This document shows, piece after piece, positions 16,597-23,905 of a stretch of 28,468 nucleotides of DNA (position 1 is its first letter; every line of letters begins with the position of its first letter). A model generated the notes under the pieces. It had not been told where the DNA came from and searched no databases. It was given only the letters and a program-made list of their open reading frames with translations. Both the position numbers and the translations under genes were made by a program. The stretch comes from Hyphomicrobiales bacterium (GTDB lineage Bacteria; Pseudomonadota; Alphaproteobacteria; Rhizobiales; Rhizobiaceae): the NCBI GenBank assembly GCA_015654965.1, contig JAATGD010000191.1, positions 1-28,468 of the forward strand, read 5' to 3'.

Positions 16597-18114
16597 TCAG
16601 CCGCCAAGCTTCTGGATGGCGTGCGGTTTGGTGGCAAACGCAATATTCTTGGTTTCCATGTAAAAATCGAACGACCAGTCACCGCCATCACGACCGATGC
16701 CAGAGCTTTTGACACCACCGAACGGTGTCGGCAAGTGCCGGATATTTTCGGAATTGACCCAGATCATTCCGGCTTCCAGCGCATCGGTGAAACGGAACGC
16801 GCGCGTGACATCGTTCGTCCATAAATAGCCGGTGAGACCATATTGAATGTCATTGGCAAGGGCGAGCGCTTCATTCTCATCCTTGAAGGGGATCGCGGTC
16901 AGAACAGGGCCGAAAATCTCCTCCTGTGCGATACGCATTTTATTGTCAGCACCCGTGAAAAGCGTTGGCGAAACATAACAGCCGCCGCCGGGACCATCGA
17001 TCTTTACACCGCCTGCAGCAACGGTTGCGCCCTCTCCACGGCCGATCTCGATATATTCCAGCACCTTCTTTTCATGGACCGGATGGATCAGCGGCCCGAC
17101 AACGGTTTCCGGATCAAGCGGATGCCCTACCTTGATACGTCTGGCCCTTTCCGCGACCAGAGCAGTGAAGCTATCATAGATGCTCTCTTCAACCAGCAAG
17201 CGCGACGATGATGTGCAACGCTCGCCATTGAGCGAATATATCATGAAAACTGCTGCATCAGCGGCGCGTTCCAGATCGGCATCCGCGAAAACCACCACAG
17301 GATTCTTGCCACCCAGTTCAAAATGCACACGCTTTAACGTGTCGGCGCCCTGTTTCATGATCAGCGAGCCGGTGCGGCTTTCACCGACAAAACCGATGGC
17401 CTTGATATCCGGATGCTCCGTCAGCGCCTTACCGGCATCCTCACCCAAACCATTGACGAGGTTCCACACACCTCCGGGCAAACCAGCCTCTTCGGCAATC
17501 TCGACGAGCAGGCGCGCGGTCAGGGGCGAAAATTCGGCTGGCTTGTGGACAATTGTGCATCCGGCCGCCAGTGCCGGCGCAATCTTCCAGGTCGAGAGCA
17601 TGAAAGGCGTGTTCCATGGCGTGATCACGCCAACCGGTCCGACAGGAACGCGTGTCGTCAGATTGACCTGACCTGGACCGCGCAGGGCTTTGCCATCCCG
17701 CGCCTCAGGCGCACGATCGGCAAAGAAGCGGAAATTATCTGCGCCGCGCAAGGCCGCCTTGGCCATGAATTTCAGGGACTGCCCCGTATCCATGCATTCA
17801 ACAAAGGCAATTTCTTCGGCGCGCGCGACAATCGCATCGGCAATCTTGTGCAGGAGTTTTTTGCGCGCCTCCCCCGACATGGCCGCCCATTCAGCAAAGG
17901 CGACCTTTGCAGCCTTTGCAGCGCGATCAATATCGGCGGCCTTGCCGCGTGCCACTTGCGCCAAGGGCTTCAGATCCACCGGAGATATGGTTTCAAAAGT
18001 CGCGCCATCGGCAGCGCCCACATCTTCCCCACCAATGCGATTGAGCAGCGTCTTGTCCTTGAAGCGGGCCAGATAGGTTTCGGCCTTCGCGATGTTTTGC
18101 TGCAATTTGGACAT
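16597..18114 (-). CDS. hpaE: 5-carboxymethyl-2-hydroxymuconate semialdehyde dehydrogenase
   Basis: NAD-dependent aldehyde dehydrogenase of the homoprotocatechuate pathway, oxidising the ring-cleavage semialdehyde. With ATG at 18114 (AAAGGAAC upstream) it has 505 residues. ALDH motifs are complete: N168 in TPWNTPFML, general base E266 in HFELGGKNP, nucleophile C300 in NGERCTSSSR, and EEIFGPVL. The C terminus PTPFGGVKSSGIGRDGG...DFYMETKNI matches HpaE-type enzymes. It lies between hpaF and hpaD with short gaps (41 and 39 nt). A 45-nt longer frame exists but would overlap hpaF. Confidence 0.95.
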   Translation of the reverse strand: MSKLQQNIAKAETYLARFKDKTLLNRIGGEDVGAADGATFETISPVDLKPLAQVARGKAADIDRAAKAAKVAFAEWAAMSGEARKKLLHKIADAIVARAEEIAFVECMDTGQSLKFMAKAALRGADNFRFFADRAPEARDGKALRGPGQVNLTTRVPVGPVGVITPWNTPFMLSTWKIAPALAAGCTIVHKPAEFSPLTARLLVEIAEEAGLPGGVWNLVNGLGEDAGKALTEHPDIKAIGFVGESRTGSLIMKQGADTLKRVHFELGGKNPVVVFADADLERAADAAVFMIYSLNGERCTSSSRLLVEESIYDSFTALVAERARRIKVGHPLDPETVVGPLIHPVHEKKVLEYIEIGRGEGATVAAGGVKIDGPGGGCYVSPTLFTGADNKMRIAQEEIFGPVLTAIPFKDENEALALANDIQYGLTGYLWTNDVTRAFRFTDALEAGMIWVNSENIRHLPTPFGGVKSSGIGRDGGDWSFDFYMETKNIAFATKPHAIQKLGG

Positions 18115-18155
18115 TGTCTGTTCCTTTGATGATATCTCGTCCCGCAAAGGGAGTG

Positions 18156-18542
18156 TCACTTGCCGCGCAGTCGCGGGTGGATGGCGTTTTTTTTCCAGCT
18201 CAGCTCTGCGTCGATCTCGCGGATTTCCAGTGACAGCGCAAAATGTGGCGTTTGGAACAGAGGCGCAAGGAACGCGCTCACCGTGGCGAAGATCGCTTCA
18301 CCGGTCTTTTGCTTTTCCTCGTCGCTTCGCCCCCGACCAATGCGAAAGGACATGTCGATAAAGCCATTTTCCGGTAAACGGTCGGCGATCGCATAAGAGG
18401 TGGCTCTGAATGCGCGAACACGGACAGCGCCAAGTTCAAAAAGCCCCGTTGTCATGATTGTCGTGTGCACGACTTTGCAAAGATTGCCGAAATCGACCGC
18501 CTCATCGAGATTGGCCGAATATTCAATAGTGAAATGCGGCAT
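18156..18542 (-). CDS. hpaF: 5-carboxymethyl-2-hydroxymuconate delta-isomerase
   Basis: Small isomerase of the tautomerase superfamily acting after HpaE. With ATG at 18542 it is 128 residues, close to the 126 of E. coli HpaF. It begins MPHFTIEYSANL, giving the catalytic N-terminal proline after removal of methionine, and continues with ITTTGLF-like TGLFELGAVRVRAF, DMSFRIGRGRSDEEK and FALSLEIREI, all typical. The ribosome binding site GGGGAGGAG sits just upstream. The longer frame from 18629 would run across the promoter palindrome and is rejected. It is the first gene of hpaFEDGH and diverges from hpaR. Confidence 0.94.
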   Translation of the reverse strand: MPHFTIEYSANLDEAVDFGNLCKVVHTTIMTTGLFELGAVRVRAFRATSYAIADRLPENGFIDMSFRIGRGRSDEEKQKTGEAIFATVSAFLAPLFQTPHFALSLEIREIDAELSWKKNAIHPRLRGK

Positions 18543-18617
18543 CGCTCCTCCCCGTTCCTCCCACGAATTCCAACCGAAGCTCGCCATCGCGAAAGACCGG
18601 CATGGTGATTTTTTCAA

Positions 18618-18646
18618 AATATTTAACATGTTAATAATGATGTCAA
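18618..18646 (-). promoter_or_regulatory. hpaF promoter with an embedded palindromic operator, probable HpaR site
   Basis: On the minus strand a perfect TTGACA (18646-18641) is followed after 17 nt by AATATT (18623-18618). Within the spacer and touching the -10 is the perfect 12-bp palindrome TTAACATGTTAA (18623-18634). A MarR-family dimer bound there would block RNA polymerase. HpaR is encoded just across the divergent gap, so it is the natural candidate. Promoter and operator are predictions. Confidence 0.6.
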
Positions 18647-18722
18647 GCCCAATTCAACAAAGAAGACGGAATAGCAACTACAAACGATTGAAAAGTGCCG
18701 AGAAATACACGATAAAGCATGC

Positions 18723-19196
18723 ATGCAGGAAAATGCTTCATCCAAGTCAAGATTACCGCAAGACGGTCTTCTGCCACGCGACACGCGCCGTTCGTTGCCG
18801 ATAACGCTGCTGCGCGCCCGCGAGGCTGTCATGAGCCATTTTCGACCCATGCTTGCGCAACATGATATTACGGAACAGCAATGGCGCGTTCTCCGTGTTC
18901 TTGCCGAAACCGGTGTGGTCGATGCCACGGAAATGGCAGAAAGAGCTTTTATTCTGGCGCCTAGCCTGACCCGCATCATCCGTTCTCTGGAAGAACGCGG
19001 TATCATCACCAAAGCCAAGGACGTCAATGACGGTCGTCGGGTGCTGCTGCAAATAAGCCCCGCCGGACTGGCTATTATCAAGGAAGTCGCCCCGGAAAGC
19101 CGACTTATATATGCAAAGCTGGAGGAGCGATTTGGACGCGAGCGTATCGAACAGCTTATCGACATGCTGGACGATCTGGCCGCGATCAATGACTAG
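18723..19196 (+). CDS. hpaR: HpaR, MarR-family repressor of homoprotocatechuate degradation
   Basis: MarR-family winged-helix regulator, 157 residues, HpaR type. Diagnostic segments are LLRAREAVMSHFRPMLAQHDITEQQWRVLRVLAE, then the recognition helix region FILAPSLTRIIRSLEERGII and the wing KDVNDGRRVLLQISP. In E. coli HpaR represses the hpa meta-cleavage operon and is relieved by the aromatic substrate. Divergent placement next to hpaFEDGH supports the same role. The start is less certain: the chosen ATG lacks a clear ribosome binding site, and the first 20 or so residues extend beyond E. coli HpaR. The TAG stop is formed by the CTAG that begins the adjacent repeat element. Confidence 0.93.
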   Translation: MQENASSKSRLPQDGLLPRDTRRSLPITLLRAREAVMSHFRPMLAQHDITEQQWRVLRVLAETGVVDATEMAERAFILAPSLTRIIRSLEERGIITKAKDVNDGRRVLLQISPAGLAIIKEVAPESRLIYAKLEERFGRERIEQLIDMLDDLAAIND

Positions 19197-19268
19197 TGGT
19201 CTGATTCCGACATTTGTATCCCGATGTTACAGGCTCCTGACAAATGTCGGAATCAAAAAGACCACTAG
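19193..19268. repeat. Inverted-repeat element 1 (CTAG-bounded hairpin)
   Basis: The arm at 19193-19217 (CTAGTGGTCT then GATTCCGACATTTGT) is mirrored at 19240-19268, which has four extra bases between the two blocks. The other 25 positions pair perfectly and the loop is 22 nt. The first four bases overlap the last codons of hpaR. It could act as a transcription terminator for hpaR, but its length and CTAG ends point to a small mobile or dispersed repeat. Confidence 0.7.
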
Positions 19269-19281
19269 CAAGTTTATGTTT

Positions 19282-19359
19282 CTAGTGGATTTTTCGAATT
19301 TGGCGTTTGAACAAGTGCTTATGTCATCCGGGATTCAAACGTCAAATTCAATCCACTAG
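19282..19359. repeat. Inverted-repeat element 2 (CTAG-bounded hairpin)
   Basis: The arm CTAGTGGATT...TTTGAA (19282-19311) pairs with TTCAAA...AATCCACTAG (19334-19359) imperfectly; the left arm has about four extra bases. Ends CTAGTGG/CCACTAG are the same as in the preceding element, but the interior differs. It is separated from element 1 by 13 nt and shares its right-hand CTAG with element 3. Confidence 0.65.
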
Positions 19360-19626
19360 GGTCAGGACCCATTAATTTGACGGGAATGGTGTGAGGCCAT
19401 TCGTTTGGATAGGAGGAGAAAAGACGCAGGAAATGTGGTTCATTTTCAAGTCTTTTCGACGCGCTAGCCGGGCGAATGGACCACATCCTTCGGACACCGA
19501 AATGAACTGGCGATCTGCTGCGTCAAGCCGCTCGACCGGGGGAACCACCCCGTTCTTCGCGCCTTTCCTTGCATATCTGGTCATTTCAGGTGCCATTCTC
19601 ATCAAATTAATAGGTCCTGACCCTAG
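19356..19626. mobile_element. 271-bp element with CTAG-bounded terminal inverted repeats, MITE or IS remnant
   Basis: The left end CTAGGGTCAGGACC continues as CATTAATTTGA (19356-19380); the right end (19602-19626) is its reverse complement with one change, so the terminal repeats match at 24 of 25 positions. The interior holds frames on both strands (19391-19726 plus, 19372-19656 minus), but no transposase motif was recognised. CTAG at both ends could be a 4-bp target duplication, as for IS5-group elements that insert at YTAR-like sites. The right end overlaps the last 20 nt of the kinase gene. Non-autonomous element or internally deleted insertion sequence. Confidence 0.65.
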
Positions 19627-20602
19627 GCTCATCAGCCAGCGCACGCACATCCGCAATATAGCGTTTCAGGCGTTCAGCATTGTCCGGCAGTTCCTGTCGC
19701 GCCGCCGCCCAGCCAACATAGGTTAAGGCGCGCAGCAAAAGAAAAAGCGGCAAATACGCAAACTCGGTAGCCATTTGCGGCCTGACGGCTGCGTAGCCTT
19801 GCAGTAAAGCGTCGCATAAATGTTCATAGTCGGCTTCGCGTCTATTCCTCAGAAGCACCGTCGCCAGGTCGAACAGGCGAAAACCAAAGCCGCAATCATC
19901 AAAATCAATGAACGCGACAGAGCCATTCTGGATATAGACATTTTCACGCACCATATCGGCGTGAATAAGCCCCTGATCCAGAATCAGGGCCAGAGCAATC
20001 AGCTTGACGGACAGGCTATCGCGCAGCTCCGTCAGATAGGTCCGGTCGCCTGATCCGAGCGCGTCGCAATCCCAAAAGCGTCCCCAGAACGGCATCTCCC
20101 CCAATAGGCCTGCAACATCCCAGGAAGGCCGCTCGAAATCGTCCGGTCGACGAAAATTGTCAGCCGCATCGTGCATCCGCGCCATTTCGGAACCTATAGT
20201 GCGAAAAATTCCCCCCAGATCGCGCCCCTGACGCGACAACGGCACACCGCTTTCTCCAAGCGGCGCACCCTCTACCCAACCGATAAGATCGGCATATTGC
20301 GTCAATCCATTGTCGGTGACTAAAGCAACAAGCAATGCGCCATCCGATGATGGAAGCGGTTGCGGCACCCTGATATTGCGGCGGCCAAGATCAGCCATCC
20401 AGCAGAGTTCAGACACAAGCGCCCGATATGAATGATAGCCGGGCCGGTGCAAGCGAAGTGCTGCTGGGTTGCCATTGGGCAGAACAACCTTGAAAACCGC
20501 ATTCTCGCGATATTTCAGTAATTGCGGCCTTTGTTCTGGCAACGCCCAGTGTGCCATGGCCGAGGCCGCCCGTTTTGTCAGCTTTGCGATAAAATCGGTC
20601 AT
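19607..20602 (-). CDS. APH-family small-molecule kinase, putative amino-alcohol or hydroxy-amino-acid kinase
   Basis: Phosphotransferase of the aminoglycoside phosphotransferase/choline kinase fold, 331 residues. The catalytic loop HADMVREN gives H214, D216 and N221; the metal-binding aspartate is D233 in VAFIDFDD. Its start codon follows the stop of the class III PLP enzyme gene by 4 nt, with GAGGAG directly before the ATG. The family includes hydroxylysine kinase and choline/ethanolamine kinases, and the coupled partner looks like a phospho-lyase, so the substrate is probably an amino alcohol or hydroxylated amino acid. An antibiotic-resistance role is unlikely from context. The last five residues and the TAA come from the terminal repeat of the adjoining element, so the native C terminus was altered. 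Confidence 0.85.
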   Translation of the reverse strand: MTDFIAKLTKRAASAMAHWALPEQRPQLLKYRENAVFKVVLPNGNPAALRLHRPGYHSYRALVSELCWMADLGRRNIRVPQPLPSSDGALLVALVTDNGLTQYADLIGWVEGAPLGESGVPLSRQGRDLGGIFRTIGSEMARMHDAADNFRRPDDFERPSWDVAGLLGEMPFWGRFWDCDALGSGDRTYLTELRDSLSVKLIALALILDQGLIHADMVRENVYIQNGSVAFIDFDDCGFGFRLFDLATVLLRNRREADYEHLCDALLQGYAAVRPQMATEFAYLPLFLLLRALTYVGWAAARQELPDNAERLKRYIADVRALADEPRVRTY

Positions 20603-20606
20603 CTCC

Positions 20607-21890
20607 TCACAATCTGCTCAAGACATCGTCAAGCGCCGAAAGCATCAGATGGACGTTTTCCTGAGAAAAAGACATGGGTGGTCTGATCTTGGTGACATTC
20701 TGGTGAATGCCGAGTTTGCCCATCAACACGCCGCGCGCGCGCATTTCATTGATCACCCGCGTCGCGATCTCCGCAGCCGGTTTTTTTTGCTGACGATCAA
20801 GCACCAGTTCCGCGCCGAAGAACAAGCCGCTGCCGCGTATATTGCCTATCACCGCATGTTTTTCGGCCAATTCTTGCAGCCCCTGTCGCGCATAGGCCCC
20901 GACCACAAGCGCATTGGCCTGAAGTTCTACGTCCTCCAGCACATCGAGGACCGCCACGGCAGCCGCGCAGGATACAGGATTGCCGCCAAAAGTGTTGAAG
21001 TAGCGAAAGGCTTTGCGAAAAGCGTTCAACGTATCCGATCCCGCAACGACGGCCCCGACGGGGTGCCCATTGGCCATCGGCTTGCCGAGCGTCACCACAT
21101 CCGGCACGATGCCTCTTTTCTGATGGCCCCACATATGCGTACCAGTGCGGCCAAAACCGGGCTGCACTTCATCGGCTATGATCAGCCCCCCCGCCTTCCT
21201 GACTACGGCTATGGCAGGTGCGAGAAAATTTTCAGGAATATCCGGGAAACCTTCATTGGCAAAGAAAGGGTCGATGATCAGTGCCGAAAAGCCAAAAGGA
21301 CTATCCTGCAAAGATGCGATCGCCTGTTCCACCTGTCCGGCCCATGCTTGGGCAAAAGCTTCGCCCGGCTCACCGCCAAGCGGACGATATGCATCCGGTG
21401 CCGGTACATGGCGGACATGTCCGCCATATCCCCCTACCGGTGGCATACGGGTCGAGAGCTGCGACACGGCTGTCGTATTGCCATGATAGGTGAAATCTGT
21501 GGCGATAATGCCGGTTTTCCCTGTTACGGCTTGCGCCATACGCAAGGCCACATCATTGGCCTCGCTGCCCGTACAGGTCAGGATCGCCGTATCAAGACTC
21601 CGGTCGAAGGTCGCGGTCAGGCGCTCGACATAATCGAGGATGCCTTCATGCAGATAGCGTGTATGCGTGTTCAACAGCGAGGCCTGCCGTGCGATTGCCT
21701 CAACCACTCGCGGATGACAGTGACCGACATGCGGCACATTGTTGTAGCAATCGAGATATTGCCGACCATCCGCATCCCACAGCCACACCCCGTCGCCCTT
21801 CACCAGATGCACGGGATCATTGTAGAAAAGCGACATGTTTCGGCCCAGCAACCGCTCACGGCGCGCGAGCATGTCCTGTGTCCTGCTCAT
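20607..21890 (-). CDS. Class III PLP enzyme of the ethanolamine-phosphate/phosphohydroxylysine phospho-lyase type
   Basis: Fold type I PLP enzyme, 427 residues from ATG at 21890. The PLP lysine is K270 in VTLGKPMANGHPVGAV, with the DEV motif in IADEVQPGFGRTG. The segments YLDCYNNVPHVGHCHP, FRYFNTFGGNPVSC, and IRPPMSFSQENV resemble animal ETNPPL/PHYKPL (AGXT2L) phospho-lyases more than ordinary aminotransferases. Those enzymes remove phosphate and ammonia from a phosphorylated amino alcohol to give an aldehyde. The adjacent kinase would make the phosphorylated substrate. The start lies one base beyond the stop of the transaminase gene. Generic databases would call it an aminotransferase; the lyase assignment rests on recalled motif similarity and context. 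Confidence 0.8.
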   Translation of the reverse strand: MSRTQDMLARRERLLGRNMSLFYNDPVHLVKGDGVWLWDADGRQYLDCYNNVPHVGHCHPRVVEAIARQASLLNTHTRYLHEGILDYVERLTATFDRSLDTAILTCTGSEANDVALRMAQAVTGKTGIIATDFTYHGNTTAVSQLSTRMPPVGGYGGHVRHVPAPDAYRPLGGEPGEAFAQAWAGQVEQAIASLQDSPFGFSALIIDPFFANEGFPDIPENFLAPAIAVVRKAGGLIIADEVQPGFGRTGTHMWGHQKRGIVPDVVTLGKPMANGHPVGAVVAGSDTLNAFRKAFRYFNTFGGNPVSCAAAVAVLDVLEDVELQANALVVGAYARQGLQELAEKHAVIGNIRGSGLFFGAELVLDRQQKKPAAEIATRVINEMRARGVLMGKLGIHQNVTKIRPPMSFSQENVHLMLSALDDVLSRL

Positions 21891-21891
21891 T

Positions 21892-23250
21892 TCACTGCCC
21901 CTTCGCGGCCGTAAACCCTGCATCGAGCGCGGAAACGATGCGGTTGACATCACTGGAGGAAATGATCAGCGGCGGCGAGATAATGACATTGGCTCCCGAT
22001 GTCCGCACCATGACGCCTTCATCATAGGCTGTTTCATAAACCCTCTGCACGTCGTCCTTTGCTGCAGGGCTTTTCTTCTCACGATCGGAAACAAGTTCCA
22101 GTGCCGCCATGAGACCAAGACCGCGCACATCCCCGACCAGTTCATGCTTCGCCTTCAACACTTCAAGTCCGGCCAGCAGTTCCGCACCGCGCGCGGCAGC
22201 ATTGGCGGCCGTATTGACCCGCGCCGTTTCCTTCAGCGTTGCCAATGCCGCTGCCGCCCCGACCGGATGACCCGAATAGGTATAGCCGTGGCCAATCGCA
22301 CCGAAGGAATCCTTGTTGTTTTCAAAGGCTGTGGCAACCTTGTCGGAAATCATGACGGCACCGAATGGAAAATAACCGTTCGTAATGGCTTTGGCCGTGG
22401 TCATCATGTCGGGTTTGACGCCCCATCCGCGTGAGCCGGTCCATGCGCCGGTGCGTCCGAACGCACAGATAACCTCATCGGCGATCAGCAAAATGCCGTG
22501 TCTGTCACAAATCTCACGCATTGCGGGCATGAAGCTTTCATGCGGCACGATAACGCCACCGGCGCCCAGCACCGGTTCCATGATGAAAGCGGCAATTGTA
22601 TCCGCGCCCTGAAAAGCGATCTCGTCCTCGAACTGGCGGGCGATTGCGGCAGCCAGTTGCGCCGGATCGGCAATATTGAACGGATTGCGATAAGGATAGG
22701 GTGCTGCGAGATGGAAAACACCCGGCAGCAGTGGCTCGTAATTGCGACGGAAATTGGCATTGCCATTGACCGAAGCCCCCCCGAAATGCGTGCCATGATA
22801 GCCTTTTTTCAAAGCGACGAACTTGGTGCGTTCCGGCTGACCGTTGATCTTGTGGAACTGGCGAGCGAGGCGCAATGCCGTCTCGACCGAATCCGAGCAG
22901 CCCGAGGTGAAGAACGAGCGGCTCAAGCCATCCTCTTTGAAGAATTCGGCCAGTTCATAAGACAATTCGATCAGCGGCGAATTGGTCGTGCCGCGGAAGG
23001 TTGAATAATAAGGAAGCTCGTTGAGCTGGTCGTTGATCGCTTTTTTCACCGGTTCGCAAGAATAGCCGAGATTGACGTTCCACAGCCCGCCAACGGCGTC
23101 CAGCACCTTCTTGCCATGGATATCGATGACTTCCACGCCCTCGCCCGCATTGATGATGCGTGGCGGTCTGGCCCGCATTTCAGCTGGGTGCGCCATGGGA
23201 TGCCAGAGATGACGGGCATTGTTCTCGATCAGAAAATTGGAGTCGCGCAT
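21892..23250 (-). CDS. Class III omega-aminotransferase (omega-amino acid/amine:pyruvate type)
   Basis: PLP-dependent aminotransferase, 452 residues from ATG at 23250 (GAGGA 5 nt upstream). The PLP lysine is K287 in MTTAKAITNGYFPFGAV; the cofactor-binding aspartate is in LLIADEVICAFGRTG. The segments HLWHPMAHPAEM, VGGLWNVNLGYS, and KKGYHGTHFGGASV are typical of omega-amino acid:pyruvate transaminases acting on beta-alanine, putrescine or related amines. The product would be an aldehyde or oxo acid. It lies 10 nt after the HAD gene and is coupled to the phospho-lyase gene. The substrate range cannot be predicted closely. Confidence 0.9.
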   Translation of the reverse strand: MRDSNFLIENNARHLWHPMAHPAEMRARPPRIINAGEGVEVIDIHGKKVLDAVGGLWNVNLGYSCEPVKKAINDQLNELPYYSTFRGTTNSPLIELSYELAEFFKEDGLSRSFFTSGCSDSVETALRLARQFHKINGQPERTKFVALKKGYHGTHFGGASVNGNANFRRNYEPLLPGVFHLAAPYPYRNPFNIADPAQLAAAIARQFEDEIAFQGADTIAAFIMEPVLGAGGVIVPHESFMPAMREICDRHGILLIADEVICAFGRTGAWTGSRGWGVKPDMMTTAKAITNGYFPFGAVMISDKVATAFENNKDSFGAIGHGYTYSGHPVGAAAALATLKETARVNTAANAAARGAELLAGLEVLKAKHELVGDVRGLGLMAALELVSDREKKSPAAKDDVQRVYETAYDEGVMVRTSGANVIISPPLIISSSDVNRIVSALDAGFTAAKGQ

Positions 23251-23260
23251 GAATATCCTC

Positions 23261-23905
23261 TTAAATTCCAAGCATTTTCAGTGCCAGTTCATAGGCTTCC
23301 GCAGGCCGCGTCACGTCGAAATGCACATATGGCAGGCCGACAGCTTCCGCCCCCTCGACATTCTTCTTCTGGTCGTCGACGAACACACAATCGGTACGCT
23401 CGACCCCCAGTTCGGCCAGCACCTGTTCATAGGCACGCGGATCAGGTTTCAGGATTTTCGTGTAGGTGGCATCCACGATCACGTCGAAAAGCTCGATCAG
23501 CGCAAGGCGCTTGCGGAATTCGACACCATAAAACAGGTCGAGTTCATTCGAGAGAATGGCAAGCTTGATACCCGCCTGCTTTGCTTTGAAAATGCTGTCA
23601 CGCGCTTCAGGACGCAGCACCAGATCCGGCTCTGCCCCACGCGCGCGCTGAACGAATGTCTTCATATCCGTCCAGTCCTCGCCAAGCAGCGCTACGACTT
23701 CCCGTGTGCGCGTTTGCCAATAATCCCGCTCGGTGATTTCACGGGCCTGCATCGACGCCCACAGGGGATCGGTGGACACGTCGAACGGTCCACGCCAGTT
23801 CAACGTGCCGGACGCAAGACCGAGCGCCCTTTCGGTAATGTCATGCGTTTCAAACAATGTTCGCGTGATGACACCGCCAAAATCGAGAATAAGGGCTTTA
23901 TTCAT
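23261..23905 (-). CDS. HAD superfamily hydrolase (subfamily IA)
   Basis: Haloacid dehalogenase-like hydrolase, 214 residues. Motif I is DFGGVIT with nucleophile D8; motif II is ILSNE; the motif III lysine is in KILKPDP; motif IV is FVDDQKKN. The position two residues after the nucleophile is glycine rather than the general-acid aspartate of most phosphatases, as in ACAD10-like and some YihX-like members, so activity is hard to predict. The ATG at 23905 overlaps the stop of the Tm-1-like gene by 4 nt. Within the operon it could act on a phosphorylated intermediate, but this is context inference. Confidence 0.87.
   Translation of the reverse strand: MNKALILDFGGVITRTLFETHDITERALGLASGTLNWRGPFDVSTDPLWASMQAREITERDYWQTRTREVVALLGEDWTDMKTFVQRARGAEPDLVLRPEARDSIFKAKQAGIKLAILSNELDLFYGVEFRKRLALIELFDVIVDATYTKILKPDPRAYEQVLAELGVERTDCVFVDDQKKNVEGAEAVGLPYVHFDVTRPAEAYELALKMLGI

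Noticed and set aside
19391..19726. 111-codon plus-strand frame across the 271-bp element
   Set aside because: Runs through the terminal repeat into antisense of the kinase gene; no recognisable motif.
19607..20602. Antibiotic resistance gene (aminoglycoside phosphotransferase)
   Set aside because: The fold matches, but translational coupling to a PLP enzyme in a catabolic operon points to a metabolic kinase.
20469..21914. 481-codon plus-strand open frame
   Set aside because: Lies antisense to the phospho-lyase-type gene, lacks any family motif, and its residue make-up is that of a reverse-frame shadow.
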